This document shows, one piece after another, positions 42,541 to 51,666 of a DNA stretch of 64,000 nt. Numbering within the stretch: position 1 is the first letter of the stretch; every line of letters starts with the position of its first letter. The position numbers and the translations under genes were made by a program. Location: assembly GCA_002721105.1 (NCBI GenBank), contig PBJL01000012.1:59219-123218 (forward strand). Direction: 5' to 3'. This DNA comes from Acidiferrobacteraceae bacterium (GTDB taxonomy: Bacteria; Pseudomonadota; Gammaproteobacteria; Arenicellales; UBA868). The notes below the pieces were generated by a model that was not told where the DNA came from, searched no databases, and saw only the letters and a program-made list of their open reading frames with translations.

Positions 42541-43764
42541 TTAATCGCTTAAAATTTTAATGGTAGCTGCTGCCAAAACATTACACCCTAGTGTAATGTC
42601 GTCTTCATAGCTATCCTCAGAAAAATCGTGACTGATCCCACCAATTGACGGAATAAATAACATCGCTGCAGGCAGTGATTTTGCCATTATAGCTGCATCA
42701 TGATATGCCCCACTTGGCATGTCAATCCATTGGCTTGGCGCATACTGTTCGGCAGAAAAACCAAGCTTTCTGCGCAATAACAAATCAAGTTCAATCGGTT
42801 TGATTCGGTCGCCTACCGTTTTTATCAAAATTTCCGCAGAAACTCTCTTAGATACCTCTTCAACAACACGGTCTACTTCGGTGTCTAAAAAATCCAAGAT
42901 CTCATTAGATGGATCTCTATATTGAAGACCAAGCTCTGCATAACCCGGAATTATAGAAACAGCGCCTGGCTCAACTAGGACTCGCCCCATAGTCCACACT
43001 GTGCTTGGGGTCGCTGCAGCTGAAAATGCATGGTTTAACGTATGGGCTAGATCAAAAAGGGCTGTGGCTGCATCCTTTCGAACCTGCATCATCGTTGTTC
43101 CGGCATGATTTTGCTGGCCTCGAAACACAAACTCACGATTACTCAAACCAACAATCGACGTCACAATACCTATTTTCATATCTTTAGCCTCAAGATGAGG
43201 GCCCTGCTCAATATGAGCTTCTAAAAAACCAACATACCGATCCAGATCAAGCTTAGCTCGGTTCACTCCACTAAGGCCTGCTTGATCAATGGCATCAGTA
43301 AGAAGAATTCCATCCTTATCTATCGCCGTAGTAAACGTATCTTCATCTAAGATACCGACAAAAGAACGACTCCCCAAGCACCCTAAAAAACGTGATTCCT
43401 CATCTTGAAAAGCCACAACATCAACTGCTAAATCCTTAGTCAAAGAATTTTCAGAGAGTGTTCGCATTACTTCGAGACCATAAATCACACCCAGAGCACC
43501 ATCTAACCATCCGCCTCTTGGTTGCGTGTCAAGGTGAGACCCTAATAGGATAGCCGGACCTGAATTATTAGAGATTCCAAGAACATTGCCAACTCCATCA
43601 ATCTCTGCACGCAAACCAGCTTCAATAAATTCTTGTCGCAACCAATTCCGTGCATACATGTCTGCATCTGAAAATGCCGGCCTTACCACTCCTCTATCCA
43701 GAGCACCCATGCTGCGTAGATGGTAAAGAGAATCAAGCAAACGTTCTTTATTTATCTCAATCAT
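42541..43764 (-). CDS. M20-family N-carbamoyl amino acid/allantoate amidohydrolase
   Basis: 407 residues of the HyuC/AllC/AtcC family. Metal ligands: H in GSHLDTQPRGG, D in WLDGALG, E in QDEESRFLG and H in LEAHIEQGP (substrate/metal site), with a late HDFSE. It removes carbamoyl groups from N-carbamoyl amino acids, or splits allantoate or ureidoglycine-type compounds. It is the first gene of the operon with the two-chain decarboxylase and the amidase. Since hydantoinases make N-carbamoyl amino acids, it may also work after the HyuAB system at 2175-5900. The protein lacks a signal peptide. Confidence 0.9.
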   Translation of the reverse strand: MIEINKERLLDSLYHLRSMGALDRGVVRPAFSDADMYARNWLRQEFIEAGLRAEIDGVGNVLGISNNSGPAILLGSHLDTQPRGGWLDGALGVIYGLEVMRTLSENSLTKDLAVDVVAFQDEESRFLGCLGSRSFVGILDEDTFTTAIDKDGILLTDAIDQAGLSGVNRAKLDLDRYVGFLEAHIEQGPHLEAKDMKIGIVTSIVGLSNREFVFRGQQNHAGTTMMQVRKDAATALFDLAHTLNHAFSAAATPSTVWTMGRVLVEPGAVSIIPGYAELGLQYRDPSNEILDFLDTEVDRVVEEVSKRVSAEILIKTVGDRIKPIELDLLLRRKLGFSAEQYAPSQWIDMPSGAYHDAAIMAKSLPAAMLFIPSIGGISHDFSEDSYEDDITLGCNVLAAATIKILSD

Positions 43765-44155
43765 ATATCTCTCATTTATGTAAAAAATATTTTTCAGGGA
43801 AACTCAACTTTAAATTCCCCCGTCAAAAAATATTAAAAATAGTTCATTAATATTCCATTTGATTAATTGTTCTTTAATTTCAACGTGACATACTATTTAA
43901 GGGTGATCGTTAATCCATTCTTGAATGGCTATCCCCTAGCTTATCCAACACTCAGGGATTTAATTTTACTAATCTTTTTTGGCATTTTGAGGTTTTACAT
44001 ATACGATCATATATGGCTGCCAAAATTCCTGATTGACAATTTAAAGTGCTAAAATCTGCGAAACTTGGCCATTGGTAAGTCTTCTGGCGTGTTTTCAGAT
44101 CGAATTAGCAAATTATTGTTTGCGTAAGCATTATAAGGGAATAATATAGCGCCTT
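43765..44155. other. AT-rich intergenic region, no feature seen
   Basis: 391 bases between two divergent genes (M20 hydrolase, minus; Sel1/SH3 protein, plus). It must contain both promoters. I see no tRNA shape, no strong hairpin and no convincing short gene; a 61-codon open frame at 43867-44052 has no ribosome site and a biased composition. Confidence 0.4.
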
Positions 44156-45580
44156 ATGAACCGGTTATTCCTCCTGTTGGCTCTGTTGCTTCCACTCTCG
44201 GCTTTGTCAGATGATTTTGGTGACGCTGCTTCGGCCTATGCCACTGCGAATTATAAGAAAGCATATGAATTATGGAAACCACTAGCTGACCAAGGCGATG
44301 GTGCTTCAATGTTTAATCTAGGTGCCCTATATTGGGATGGAAAGGGGGTTATACAAAACAGATCTTTAGCCATCCGATGGTGGGAAAAAGCTAAAACTCA
44401 GAATATAATGGCTGCTCAATATAATCTTGGATTAGCTTACTATTTGGGTGTTGAGGTAGATAAAGATTTAAACAAAGCCATTGCACTTTTTCAACTTGCA
44501 GCAAATCAAGGGCACGATTTTGCTACTAGCTTCTTACCACGCCTTGAAAGAGAGCTGCTTTCACAAGAAAAGATATCTTCCAGAAAAGTTTCATTCGGAT
44601 ACAGTGGCGCAGACGTAGGAAAAACGCTAGCAGATCTTTATGCCGGTCCTAGCATTGAAAATATCATAATTGATAAATTGGAGATGGGCTCACCAATTCG
44701 TGTACTTGAAACTAAGTCCGGATGGTCACGTATTGAAGTACCGAATGAAATCAAATTTTGGGTATACTCAGAGTACGTAAGTTTAGATGCGGGCAGTTAT
44801 AAGACAATTCGACCCGCTGTTCGGGTAAGGACAAAACCATCTACAGATAAATCATCTACTATTGTAGGTATACTGCCTGTGAACTCTTTGATTGAAGTCG
44901 AGGGTATCCAGGATGAATGGAGTCAAATCCTTAAACCCGAATTAATATCAATCTGGATTCCCGCGCGTCACGTACGACTTACATCGGAAACCGACGAGAG
45001 CTGGAATGAAAAATGGAGTGCCTTAAGCCAACTTCACACCACTCAATCAGTCACCCAAAAGAGAAGTGAGCCCGAGATGTTGGAGAGACTATCGCAACCT
45101 ACGAATTCAGATGTGTCAGAAACTACCGAGAACCAAATAAAGTCGGTTCGGGATAATATACAACAACCTAATAATCTCTCTAGCTCGGCAACAGTGAGCG
45201 CGAACTTTACAGAAATATTTGATGGGCCAACTGATAAAGGACAACTGTTAACATTACTCGCTAAAAACAAAACAGTCCAGATTGTCGAAAAAACAGACGA
45301 CTGGGCACGAGTAGAAGTACCCACAGGTCTTTATGTTTGGGTTTATGGCGATTATCTTACTGAAACTGACGGACGTTGGTTAATTAATACTGATTCAGTA
45401 CGAGCTAGATCTCAACCATCAATTGATCCTAACTCAAAAGTACTCGGAGTTTTTCCTAAAGACTCTGAAGTTTTCTTTATAAGCCGCCAAGGAGAATGGA
45501 AGCGAATTAAATCAGCTGATCATGTCAGTGGATGGGTTCGGCTTGATCAAATAAAAATCCTGCAAATTGCAGATCAATAA
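44156..45580 (+). CDS. Exported Sel1-repeat protein with three bacterial SH3-type modules
   Basis: 474 residues: a Sec signal peptide (FLLLALLLPLSALS, cleaved near 18), Sel1/TPR-like repeats (about 20-135; GDGASMFNLGALYWDGKGV, MAAQYNLGLAYYLGVEV), then repeated SH3-like segments at about 145-205, 205-275, 345-410 and 415-470. The repeated ETKSGWSRIEVPNEIKFWVY / KTDDWARVEVPTGLYVWVY pattern (each cited in part) identifies a peptidoglycan- or peptide-binding module. The linker at 280-340 is Ser/Thr-rich. It probably sits in the periplasm on the cell wall. Function beyond binding is not known. Confidence 0.82.
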   Translation: MNRLFLLLALLLPLSALSDDFGDAASAYATANYKKAYELWKPLADQGDGASMFNLGALYWDGKGVIQNRSLAIRWWEKAKTQNIMAAQYNLGLAYYLGVEVDKDLNKAIALFQLAANQGHDFATSFLPRLERELLSQEKISSRKVSFGYSGADVGKTLADLYAGPSIENIIIDKLEMGSPIRVLETKSGWSRIEVPNEIKFWVYSEYVSLDAGSYKTIRPAVRVRTKPSTDKSSTIVGILPVNSLIEVEGIQDEWSQILKPELISIWIPARHVRLTSETDESWNEKWSALSQLHTTQSVTQKRSEPEMLERLSQPTNSDVSETTENQIKSVRDNIQQPNNLSSSATVSANFTEIFDGPTDKGQLLTLLAKNKTVQIVEKTDDWARVEVPTGLYVWVYGDYLTETDGRWLINTDSVRARSQPSIDPNSKVLGVFPKDSEVFFISRQGEWKRIKSADHVSGWVRLDQIKILQIADQ

Positions 45581-45643
45581 TTAAACACAAAGAGAGAAAT
45601 TATTTTTCAAATTTCTAGTATGAAAAGACAATCAATCTCATCA

Positions 45644-46570
45644 TTACATCCAATCGCCCTCAACATAATTTCCAATCACTTTGCCAGATATATCCGAGTA
45701 CTGAGCAGACCAGGGCTTTCCTTCTTTCCACTCGCCAAATACAACTGAACCGTCAGCGAAGGTATATGTTCCATCCCCATGCTGTTTCCCGCTGACAAAG
45801 GTGCCTGAATATATATCACCGTTCGCAAATGTATGTATACCTTCTCCATGCATCTGATTATCAACAAATGCCCCCACATAGCTACGTCCATCGGGGTGAG
45901 TCCATGAACCATCCCCATGTCTGTTTCCTTTTTGGTATTGCCCAGTAGTAATCGAGTCATCTCTTCCTCTATGAGTGCCCTGTCCGTGCCATAATCCTTC
46001 ATACCAATCGCCAGTGTATTCTTCCACCCCATCATCAGAAACCCAACTCCCGATGCCTTGTGGAATCCCATCTATTATGTCGCCGGAGAATCTACCATCG
46101 TTATAAGACAAATCTTCAATTCTAGTAGAACACCAATTGTCATTAACTGCATCTTCAAGATGATAAGCTAATCCAGCGTCTACTAATGCTCTACCAAGGT
46201 CAATGCTGTCAACACTAACATCTGCAATCAATCGGAATTGATCTAAATCACGCTCAATATCTTGTAACTCAATTGCATCTGACTCCATTAAGAACTTCGA
46301 AGTAAGCCTTTTCGCATCATTAGCCAACTGCTTTTCTCGTTCGCATAAGCCATCAATCTGTGGTATAGAAATATCACGCACCGAAACGTCAATATCTTCA
46401 CCAATAATAGGCTGCCATTGTTTTATGTCAACTCGAAAACTTTTCCCATCGGTGACGGCAACTACATCAATATTTTTTAACACAACATTGCCATAGTTGG
46501 ATGCAAAGAGAGTTGCCGGCAGTAATGCTAGCATGCATGCCATAAAAATTATCTTCATTGGTTTTTCCAT
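45644..46570 (-). CDS. Exported SNase-like/MORN-repeat protein
   Basis: 308 residues. The signal peptide is MKIIFMACMLALLPATLFA, with the ATG at 46558 as an alternative start. Residues about 25-150 resemble a staphylococcal-nuclease domain (VVAVTDGKSFRVDIKQW, VSVRDISIPQIDGLCEREKQLA, DQFRLIADVSVDS). However, the metal and catalytic positions are altered: DGDT is DGKS and the DTPE site is SIPQ, so it should not cut nucleic acid. Residues 155-300 are about six MORN repeats (YTGDWYEGLWHGQGTH, YVGAFVDNQMHGEGIH, YSGTFVSGKQHGDGTY). MORN repeats bind lipids or proteins. It probably has a structural role in the envelope. Confidence 0.8.
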   Translation of the reverse strand: MEKPMKIIFMACMLALLPATLFASNYGNVVLKNIDVVAVTDGKSFRVDIKQWQPIIGEDIDVSVRDISIPQIDGLCEREKQLANDAKRLTSKFLMESDAIELQDIERDLDQFRLIADVSVDSIDLGRALVDAGLAYHLEDAVNDNWCSTRIEDLSYNDGRFSGDIIDGIPQGIGSWVSDDGVEEYTGDWYEGLWHGQGTHRGRDDSITTGQYQKGNRHGDGSWTHPDGRSYVGAFVDNQMHGEGIHTFANGDIYSGTFVSGKQHGDGTYTFADGSVVFGEWKEGKPWSAQYSDISGKVIGNYVEGDWM

Positions 46571-47110
46571 TTCTCAATTCTTGGTCACAACTTGGACCAT
46601 TTTATCTCACCAGTTGAGTTTATCCGGCAATAATTTTTCGCTAATAACAATCCAAATTTCAAAACCATAATTCTTTTCAATCCTACTACAACAAGTCCTC
46701 TAGATATTATTGTAGGCTGACTGAGAGGATTTTCTCTAACAGAAAGTAGAAAAACCACAAAATAACCCTTTTTTTAATATATTTTTGAGGATTATTTTTG
46801 GCTTAAGTTTTCAGTATTCAAAAATTAGCTAGATTCTATGCTTTTCTAAGAAATTCTAATACCTAAACACTACAAACTTCTTGTAGAAACCAATACAGAA
46901 GATGCTACCCGTGTTGTATCTCATATTAACTCTGCATAAGGGGAATATTAATAGACATCCTGCAGACCCAAATCATGTCATAATATTTACGTTTTCATCA
47001 TAATGTAACAAATGTCGAAGTAGTCGTGAGCAACACAGTCTATATCCTTACATTAATTGATGCGATTTCTGTAATATGAAGAAATAACTTTAAGTTAAAT
47101 CTCTAATAGG
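46571..47110. other. Long AT-rich intergenic region, no feature established
   Basis: 540 bases between divergent genes. There is no tRNA, no strong terminator and no recognisable promoter pair. A 28-codon stretch around 46856-46939 reads as a protein-like peptide (HYKLLVETNTEDATRVVSHI) but has no start and stops at both ends, so it may be a trace of a lost gene or chance. Confidence 0.4.
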
Positions 47111-47923
47111 ATGATCTCTACAACTATGAAACAACGAGTTTGGATATTAGCTATTCACTGTATGGTATTCGGAAGTTGGATTTCAAGTATTGCAACAGCA
47201 TCAGCGCACGCAGAAGTAGTTATTGCTAACTCTTTTTCCAGAACGTTACCTCCAAATGTCCAAAATGGCGCTGTTTTTCTAGAAATGGTCAATAAAAGTG
47301 AAAAGGAAGATTTTCTAATTCGATCTACCACGCCCATTGCAAGAGTCGTTGAATTTCATCAGCATACACACGAAGATGGATTAATGCGCATGAAAAAAAT
47401 TGATAGTATTCCAATCATGTATAACACAAAAGTTTCTCTCTCTCCAGGAGGATTGCACATAATGCTTATAGACCTAAAGCAACCTCTAATTGAAGGAGAA
47501 AATTTTCCTCTGACTCTATTTTTCAAAAAATCAGGTGATATCACTATATCTGTTCCTATACTCGGTCCAGATGCAAACCTACATACTAAACAAAATAAAG
47601 ATGAAGATGAGAAACAAACCAAATCTGAACCTAACATCACGAATTTACCAACCGTTCAATTTGAGCTAGTTATAAAAGATGGGAAAGTTCAAAAACCTGA
47701 CAAAACATTCCGTGTAAAAAAAGGTGAAATTGCTGAATTTCGTATTTCAAGCAATGAACCACATGTTCTTCATCTCCACGGCTATGATATTGAATTCCGC
47801 ATTGATAATAAATCGCAAAATATATTCCAGGTAAAAGCAAATGCTACAGGACGTTTTCCCGTTGAGGTACATGGTACAAAATACCACCATACGATATTCT
47901 ATTTGGAGGTATATCCCAAGTAA
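47111..47923 (+). CDS. PCu(A)C copper chaperone fused to a cupredoxin-like domain
   Basis: 270 residues: a signal peptide (VFGSWISSIATASA, cleaved near 33), then a PCu(A)C domain with the copper motif H-x-M (VEFHQHTHEDGLMRM ... LSPGGLHIMLIDL), which binds Cu(I) in the periplasm and passes it to cytochrome oxidase. An acid/Lys-rich linker (about residues 155-175, KQNKDEDEKQTKSEP) leads to a cupredoxin-like C-terminal domain whose EPHVLHLHGYDIEF segment carries the His ligands and which ends in an H in KYHHTIF. The two halves are usually separate proteins. It starts with a weak ribosome site, with an alternative Met at residue 6. Confidence 0.78.
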   Translation: MISTTMKQRVWILAIHCMVFGSWISSIATASAHAEVVIANSFSRTLPPNVQNGAVFLEMVNKSEKEDFLIRSTTPIARVVEFHQHTHEDGLMRMKKIDSIPIMYNTKVSLSPGGLHIMLIDLKQPLIEGENFPLTLFFKKSGDITISVPILGPDANLHTKQNKDEDEKQTKSEPNITNLPTVQFELVIKDGKVQKPDKTFRVKKGEIAEFRISSNEPHVLHLHGYDIEFRIDNKSQNIFQVKANATGRFPVEVHGTKYHHTIFYLEVYPK

Positions 47924-47963
47924 TCAACTAGATTACTAGGCACCAGACCCGGCAGTATAAAAT

Positions 47964-48830
47964 ATGGATCGAATAGAGCCTTCCAATAATGTTCTGGTTT
48001 TTGGAGCACGGAGCGATATAGGATATTATCTGCTCCCATTACTTATACAGTCTGGTCGATCAATCTATGCATTCTCACATCGAACTCCTGATTGTGAACA
48101 GACCTCAGTGATTTGGGTTAATGAAGATGATTTTCATGAAAATTGTTACTTGAGAAATACTGAAATCCCAATTGTGATCAGCTTGATGCCTATCTGGCAA
48201 TTGAAGAAATATGAAAATATTCTCTCATTAATTAATTCGACTAGTATCATTGCGTTTAGCTCTACTAGTATTGAAAGCAAGAAGAAAAGTTCAAACCACT
48301 CAGAACGAGAAATCGCAAACTTGCTGCAGCAAGGTGAATTGTGGATAACAGAATACTTTTCAAAAGAGAATCGACAAGCGCTAATTTTTCGTCCCACCAT
48401 AATCTACGGTGGAAATCAAAATCAAAATATAAATCGAATTAAGAAGCTCATAAAAATAACTCGATTTTTTGTATTGCCTGGTCAAGGCAACGGACTCCGC
48501 CAACCAGTTCATGCTGAGGATCTGGCTAATCTTTCATACAAATGCCTAAACTACAATCAAAGTGGTACCCATACATTTAATTTAGCTGGTGGTGAGACTC
48601 TAAAATATAAAAGTATGATTGAAAGAATATTTTTGACTACAGAGATACGTCCTAGAATCATCTCCCTACCCACTTATTTACTAGGATTCCTAGTTTTTGT
48701 TTTTCGATGGCTCCCGGGATTTCGTGATATAACCTTGGAGATGGTATTGCGTGTAAATCAAGATCTTTGCTATAACCATCAAAAAGCGATTGATACGTTT
48801 GATTGGGCGCCACGCCCTTTTGAACCGTAG
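47964..48830 (+). CDS. NAD-dependent epimerase/dehydratase-family protein
   Basis: 288 residues of the extended SDR family, with the dinucleotide motif FGARSDIGYYL at the N-terminus and the family segments FRPTIIYGG, GNGLRQPVHAEDLA and FNLAGGETL. The usual catalytic YxxxK is replaced (HSEREIANLL at its place), so it may act as a binding or electron-transfer protein or use another residue, as in NDUFA9/ComplexI_NDUFA9-like members. A hydrophobic segment near residue 230 (LLGFLVFVFRWLPGF) suggests membrane contact. It follows the copper protein gene by 40 bases on the same strand. Confidence 0.8.
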   Translation: MDRIEPSNNVLVFGARSDIGYYLLPLLIQSGRSIYAFSHRTPDCEQTSVIWVNEDDFHENCYLRNTEIPIVISLMPIWQLKKYENILSLINSTSIIAFSSTSIESKKKSSNHSEREIANLLQQGELWITEYFSKENRQALIFRPTIIYGGNQNQNINRIKKLIKITRFFVLPGQGNGLRQPVHAEDLANLSYKCLNYNQSGTHTFNLAGGETLKYKSMIERIFLTTEIRPRIISLPTYLLGFLVFVFRWLPGFRDITLEMVLRVNQDLCYNHQKAIDTFDWAPRPFEP

Positions 48831-48901
48831 GCAATCAACTCTATTGCAGAAAACTATGTACTTTGGCCTTTAACTCTAAAAAAGTATTTGGAATCGTCTA
48901 A

Positions 48902-50461
48902 ATGGAAAAACCAAATTTGTCGCCTAATATAAATAAACGCCGTGGTCATCTAACAAAACGAAAAAATAAAAAAAAATGGTTGGAGCAAATGCCTTGGCGC
49001 CAACCACAATATATTGATTCACCTACAGAACCATTGCATGAGGAAGATATAGAATCTATCCATAATGCAGCAATGCGAATCATTGAAGAAGTAGGCATTG
49101 ACTTTTTAAACGACGAAGCGCGCAACATACTTCAGGCGGCTGGCTGTGATGTATCCAGTGACACGCCGACAGTACGGATGGATCGCGGATTTGTTATGGA
49201 GCAAATCGCTAAGGCGCCAAAAATGATTAAGATTGTACCTCGAAACCCAGATAGATCAATTATTCTTGGAGAGACATACGCTGCTTTTGGTATCGTTGGA
49301 GGTCCACCAAATGCGTCAGACCTCGATAATGGCCGCCGAACAGGCAACCGTAAGGATTATCAAAATTTTTTAAAGCTTAGCCAAGTTTTTAATTGTATTC
49401 ACTTTAATAGTGGGTATCCGGTAGAGCCGGTTGACATACATCCATCAATTCGTCATCTAGATGCACTATTCGATGCCCTTGTGCTTACTGACAAAGTAAT
49501 GTCAGTATTTTCACTGGGGACAGAAAGAATCGAAGATGCTATCACTATGTTTCAAATAGCAGCCGGTGTTAGCGAAGAAGATTTTGACCGACATACCAGG
49601 ATGGCCACTAACATAAACTCATCATCTCCGCTAAAGCATGATTGGCCAATGCTTGATGGTGCAATGCGAATGGCTCGCCGCAATCAACTGGTTATTGTCA
49701 CCCCTTTCACCCTATCCGGGGCGATGGCCCCTATTACTCTTGTGGGAGCTTTGGCACAGCAAACAGCAGAGTGCCTAGTCGCGGTAGCTCTCTTACAATA
49801 CATCCGGCCTGGCGCACCTGTTGCTTACGGCTCCTTCACATCTAATGTTGATATGAAGACAGGAGCGCCAGCCTTCGGCACACCGGAATATATGCGTGCT
49901 ACCCAAATCTCGGGGCAGCTCGCAAGATATTATAATTTGCCCTGGCGTTCTTCAAATGCAAATGCCGCCAACATCATTGATGCACAAGCCACATGGGAAA
50001 GCTTTGCATCGCTTTGGGCTTGCTCAACCGCCCAAGCAAACATTGTCTTTCATGCAGCTGGATGGATGGAAGGCGGCTTAACAGCAAGCTTTGAAAAATT
50101 TGTGATCGACTGTGAAATGTTGCAACAAATTGCATACTACCACCAACCGATCCCGGTTAGTGAAGATGATTTAGCAGTAGAGGCTATCAAGGAAGTGGGT
50201 TCAACAGGCCATTTTTTGGCTAGTGATCATACAACATCACGATACGAAAAGGCTTTTTACAGTCCATTCTTGTCCGATTGGAGTAATTTTGAAAACTGGC
50301 AGAAACGTGGCAGTCTAACAACCCCACAAAGAGCAAATAAAATTTATAAAGAGGCGTTGGCAAACTATGAAAAGCCGCATATGAGTGAAGACATCCGTGA
50401 AGAATTAGAAGCCTTTATAGTCAGAAGAAAAGCTGAGGGCGGAGCCCCCACAGATTTTTAA
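48902..50461 (+). CDS. MttB-family (non-pyrrolysine) methyltransferase
   Basis: 519 residues of the trimethylamine methyltransferase family: HNAAMRIIEEVGIDFL near the N-terminus and barrel segments GTPEYMRATQISGQLARYYNLPWRSSNANAANI (seen across about 325-360). There is no in-frame amber codon where MttB has pyrrolysine, so it belongs to the non-Pyl group that demethylates glycine betaine, proline betaine, carnitine or similar quaternary amines via a corrinoid protein. No corrinoid protein or methyl-transfer partner is adjacent. The gene starts with a basic N-terminus (KKRGH-like, RRGHLTKRKNKKKW). Its stop interlocks with the desaturase stop on the other strand. Confidence 0.9.
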   Translation: MEKPNLSPNINKRRGHLTKRKNKKKWLEQMPWRQPQYIDSPTEPLHEEDIESIHNAAMRIIEEVGIDFLNDEARNILQAAGCDVSSDTPTVRMDRGFVMEQIAKAPKMIKIVPRNPDRSIILGETYAAFGIVGGPPNASDLDNGRRTGNRKDYQNFLKLSQVFNCIHFNSGYPVEPVDIHPSIRHLDALFDALVLTDKVMSVFSLGTERIEDAITMFQIAAGVSEEDFDRHTRMATNINSSSPLKHDWPMLDGAMRMARRNQLVIVTPFTLSGAMAPITLVGALAQQTAECLVAVALLQYIRPGAPVAYGSFTSNVDMKTGAPAFGTPEYMRATQISGQLARYYNLPWRSSNANAANIIDAQATWESFASLWACSTAQANIVFHAAGWMEGGLTASFEKFVIDCEMLQQIAYYHQPIPVSEDDLAVEAIKEVGSTGHFLASDHTTSRYEKAFYSPFLSDWSNFENWQKRGSLTTPQRANKIYKEALANYEKPHMSEDIREELEAFIVRRKAEGGAPTDF

Positions 50462-51423
50462 TTTTTTGCAGCTGTTAACCTAATTTCTCTATTTTGATTT
50501 AATAGTAAAGGTATCAGTCCCCTATAACATGACCATAAATTAGGATATGATGGTGGCAGTTGATCTTTGATTTTCTCATGCAGTTTAGGTAGGTTATAGA
50601 ATGGAACTTGAGGAAATAAATGATGGTCAAGATGGTAGTGCATGTTCATATCAAGAAAGCCAAGAATTGGATTTACCATCACATTTCTGGTGTTTAAACG
50701 ATGATCAAGAGCATTTTCTTGCAACCCAGCATGTTGCGGGAACCCTATAGTCAGGTTAAGCAATAGTCTTCCATAAAGATTTGGAGTTATAACTAAAAGT
50801 ATAGGAAAAATACTCCCTATATATAGTGAAAAGCCCAAAATCAGAAAACTTAGTACTAGGTAAATTCGACTAGACATCACTACCTTGGGCCAATGGTTTG
50901 TCGGCACACAGTCTTTTGCGGAAGGAGTCATGACGTTAAAGGAGTGCAAAATCAGCTTCTTATACTCTGAAAATATTGGCCGCAGACCAGAAAACTCATA
51001 AATCAGTTTTAGCGGTCCCGTACCATAAGGCACCTGAATTTCATGATCATAGGGATCACTGGTATGTATTGTTCTTCGATGATGATTTCCATGTGTCCAG
51101 CGCCACAGTTGAGCTTCATAGAAACATAAAAAACTAAATACTTGATAAAAAAATGTGTTGGCACGACGTGAATTGAACACTGTGCGGTGACTGAACTCAT
51201 GCCACCGAGCATTACTAAATGAATAGACTGTTCCATACACGAAAAAAGCAGGCAATGTCCACCATGTACCCCAGGACGCAACAGCTAAAAAACCTGCAAC
51301 AACGAGGACTATGAAATAAGAGATCAAGTGAATCCAAGCATAAATATCCCGACGAGTTGAAAGGTCCTTTAGTTCTTTCTCATCTACTTCCGGTTTCCAC
51401 CAATCTTTCAGCTCTAATTTCAT
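50458..51423 (-). CDS. Membrane fatty acid desaturase
   Basis: 321 residues with the three histidine boxes of the family: HEFSH (first), HGNHH (second) and HYHLDHHLFP (third). Four membrane helices occur in two pairs (about 30-72 and 180-225). It introduces a double bond into lipid acyl chains at the cytoplasmic face using iron and oxygen. The family also contains sphingolipid and carotenoid hydroxylases, and the HYHLDHHLFP form is closest to acyl-lipid desaturases. Its stop codon overlaps that of the MttB-family gene by three bases in the opposite orientation. Confidence 0.88.
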   Translation of the reverse strand: MKLELKDWWKPEVDEKELKDLSTRRDIYAWIHLISYFIVLVVAGFLAVASWGTWWTLPAFFVYGTVYSFSNARWHEFSHRTVFNSRRANTFFYQVFSFLCFYEAQLWRWTHGNHHRRTIHTSDPYDHEIQVPYGTGPLKLIYEFSGLRPIFSEYKKLILHSFNVMTPSAKDCVPTNHWPKVVMSSRIYLVLSFLILGFSLYIGSIFPILLVITPNLYGRLLLNLTIGFPQHAGLQENALDHRLNTRNVMVNPILGFLDMNMHYHLDHHLFPQVPFYNLPKLHEKIKDQLPPSYPNLWSCYRGLIPLLLNQNREIRLTAAKN

Positions 51424-51666
51424 ATTATTTTAAATAACAAATTTAAGATTACCGCTGATAACAAATACAGCACTAAGCTCAATCATGATTGAAAAAACTG
51501 CAATTAGTCATGATATTATCTTAGTAAGATCTAATCATATATTAAATCAAATAACTAATATCAAGGCAAATAAATTGTATTTTTTTATATAGCCAGAAAT
51601 AAAACTTAAGAAAAAATCAAAAGCTAGTGATATGCTCTCACTAGACAAGAAAAGATAAAGCTAAAT

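Noticed and set aside
43867..44052. Possible 61-residue hydrophobic protein
   Set aside because: No ribosome site, a TTG start and strongly biased low-complexity composition in an AT-rich gap; chance ORF is more likely.
46856..46939. Protein-like peptide in the long intergenic gap
   Set aside because: Only about 28 codons between stops, no start codon in place and no family I can name.
48902..50461. Pyrrolysine-containing MttB
   Set aside because: The reading frame has no internal TAG codon, so it is the non-pyrrolysine branch.
51484..51515. TCATGA...TCATGA inverted repeat upstream of the TauD-family gene
   Set aside because: Only six paired bases with an AT-rich spacer; no support for a functional site.
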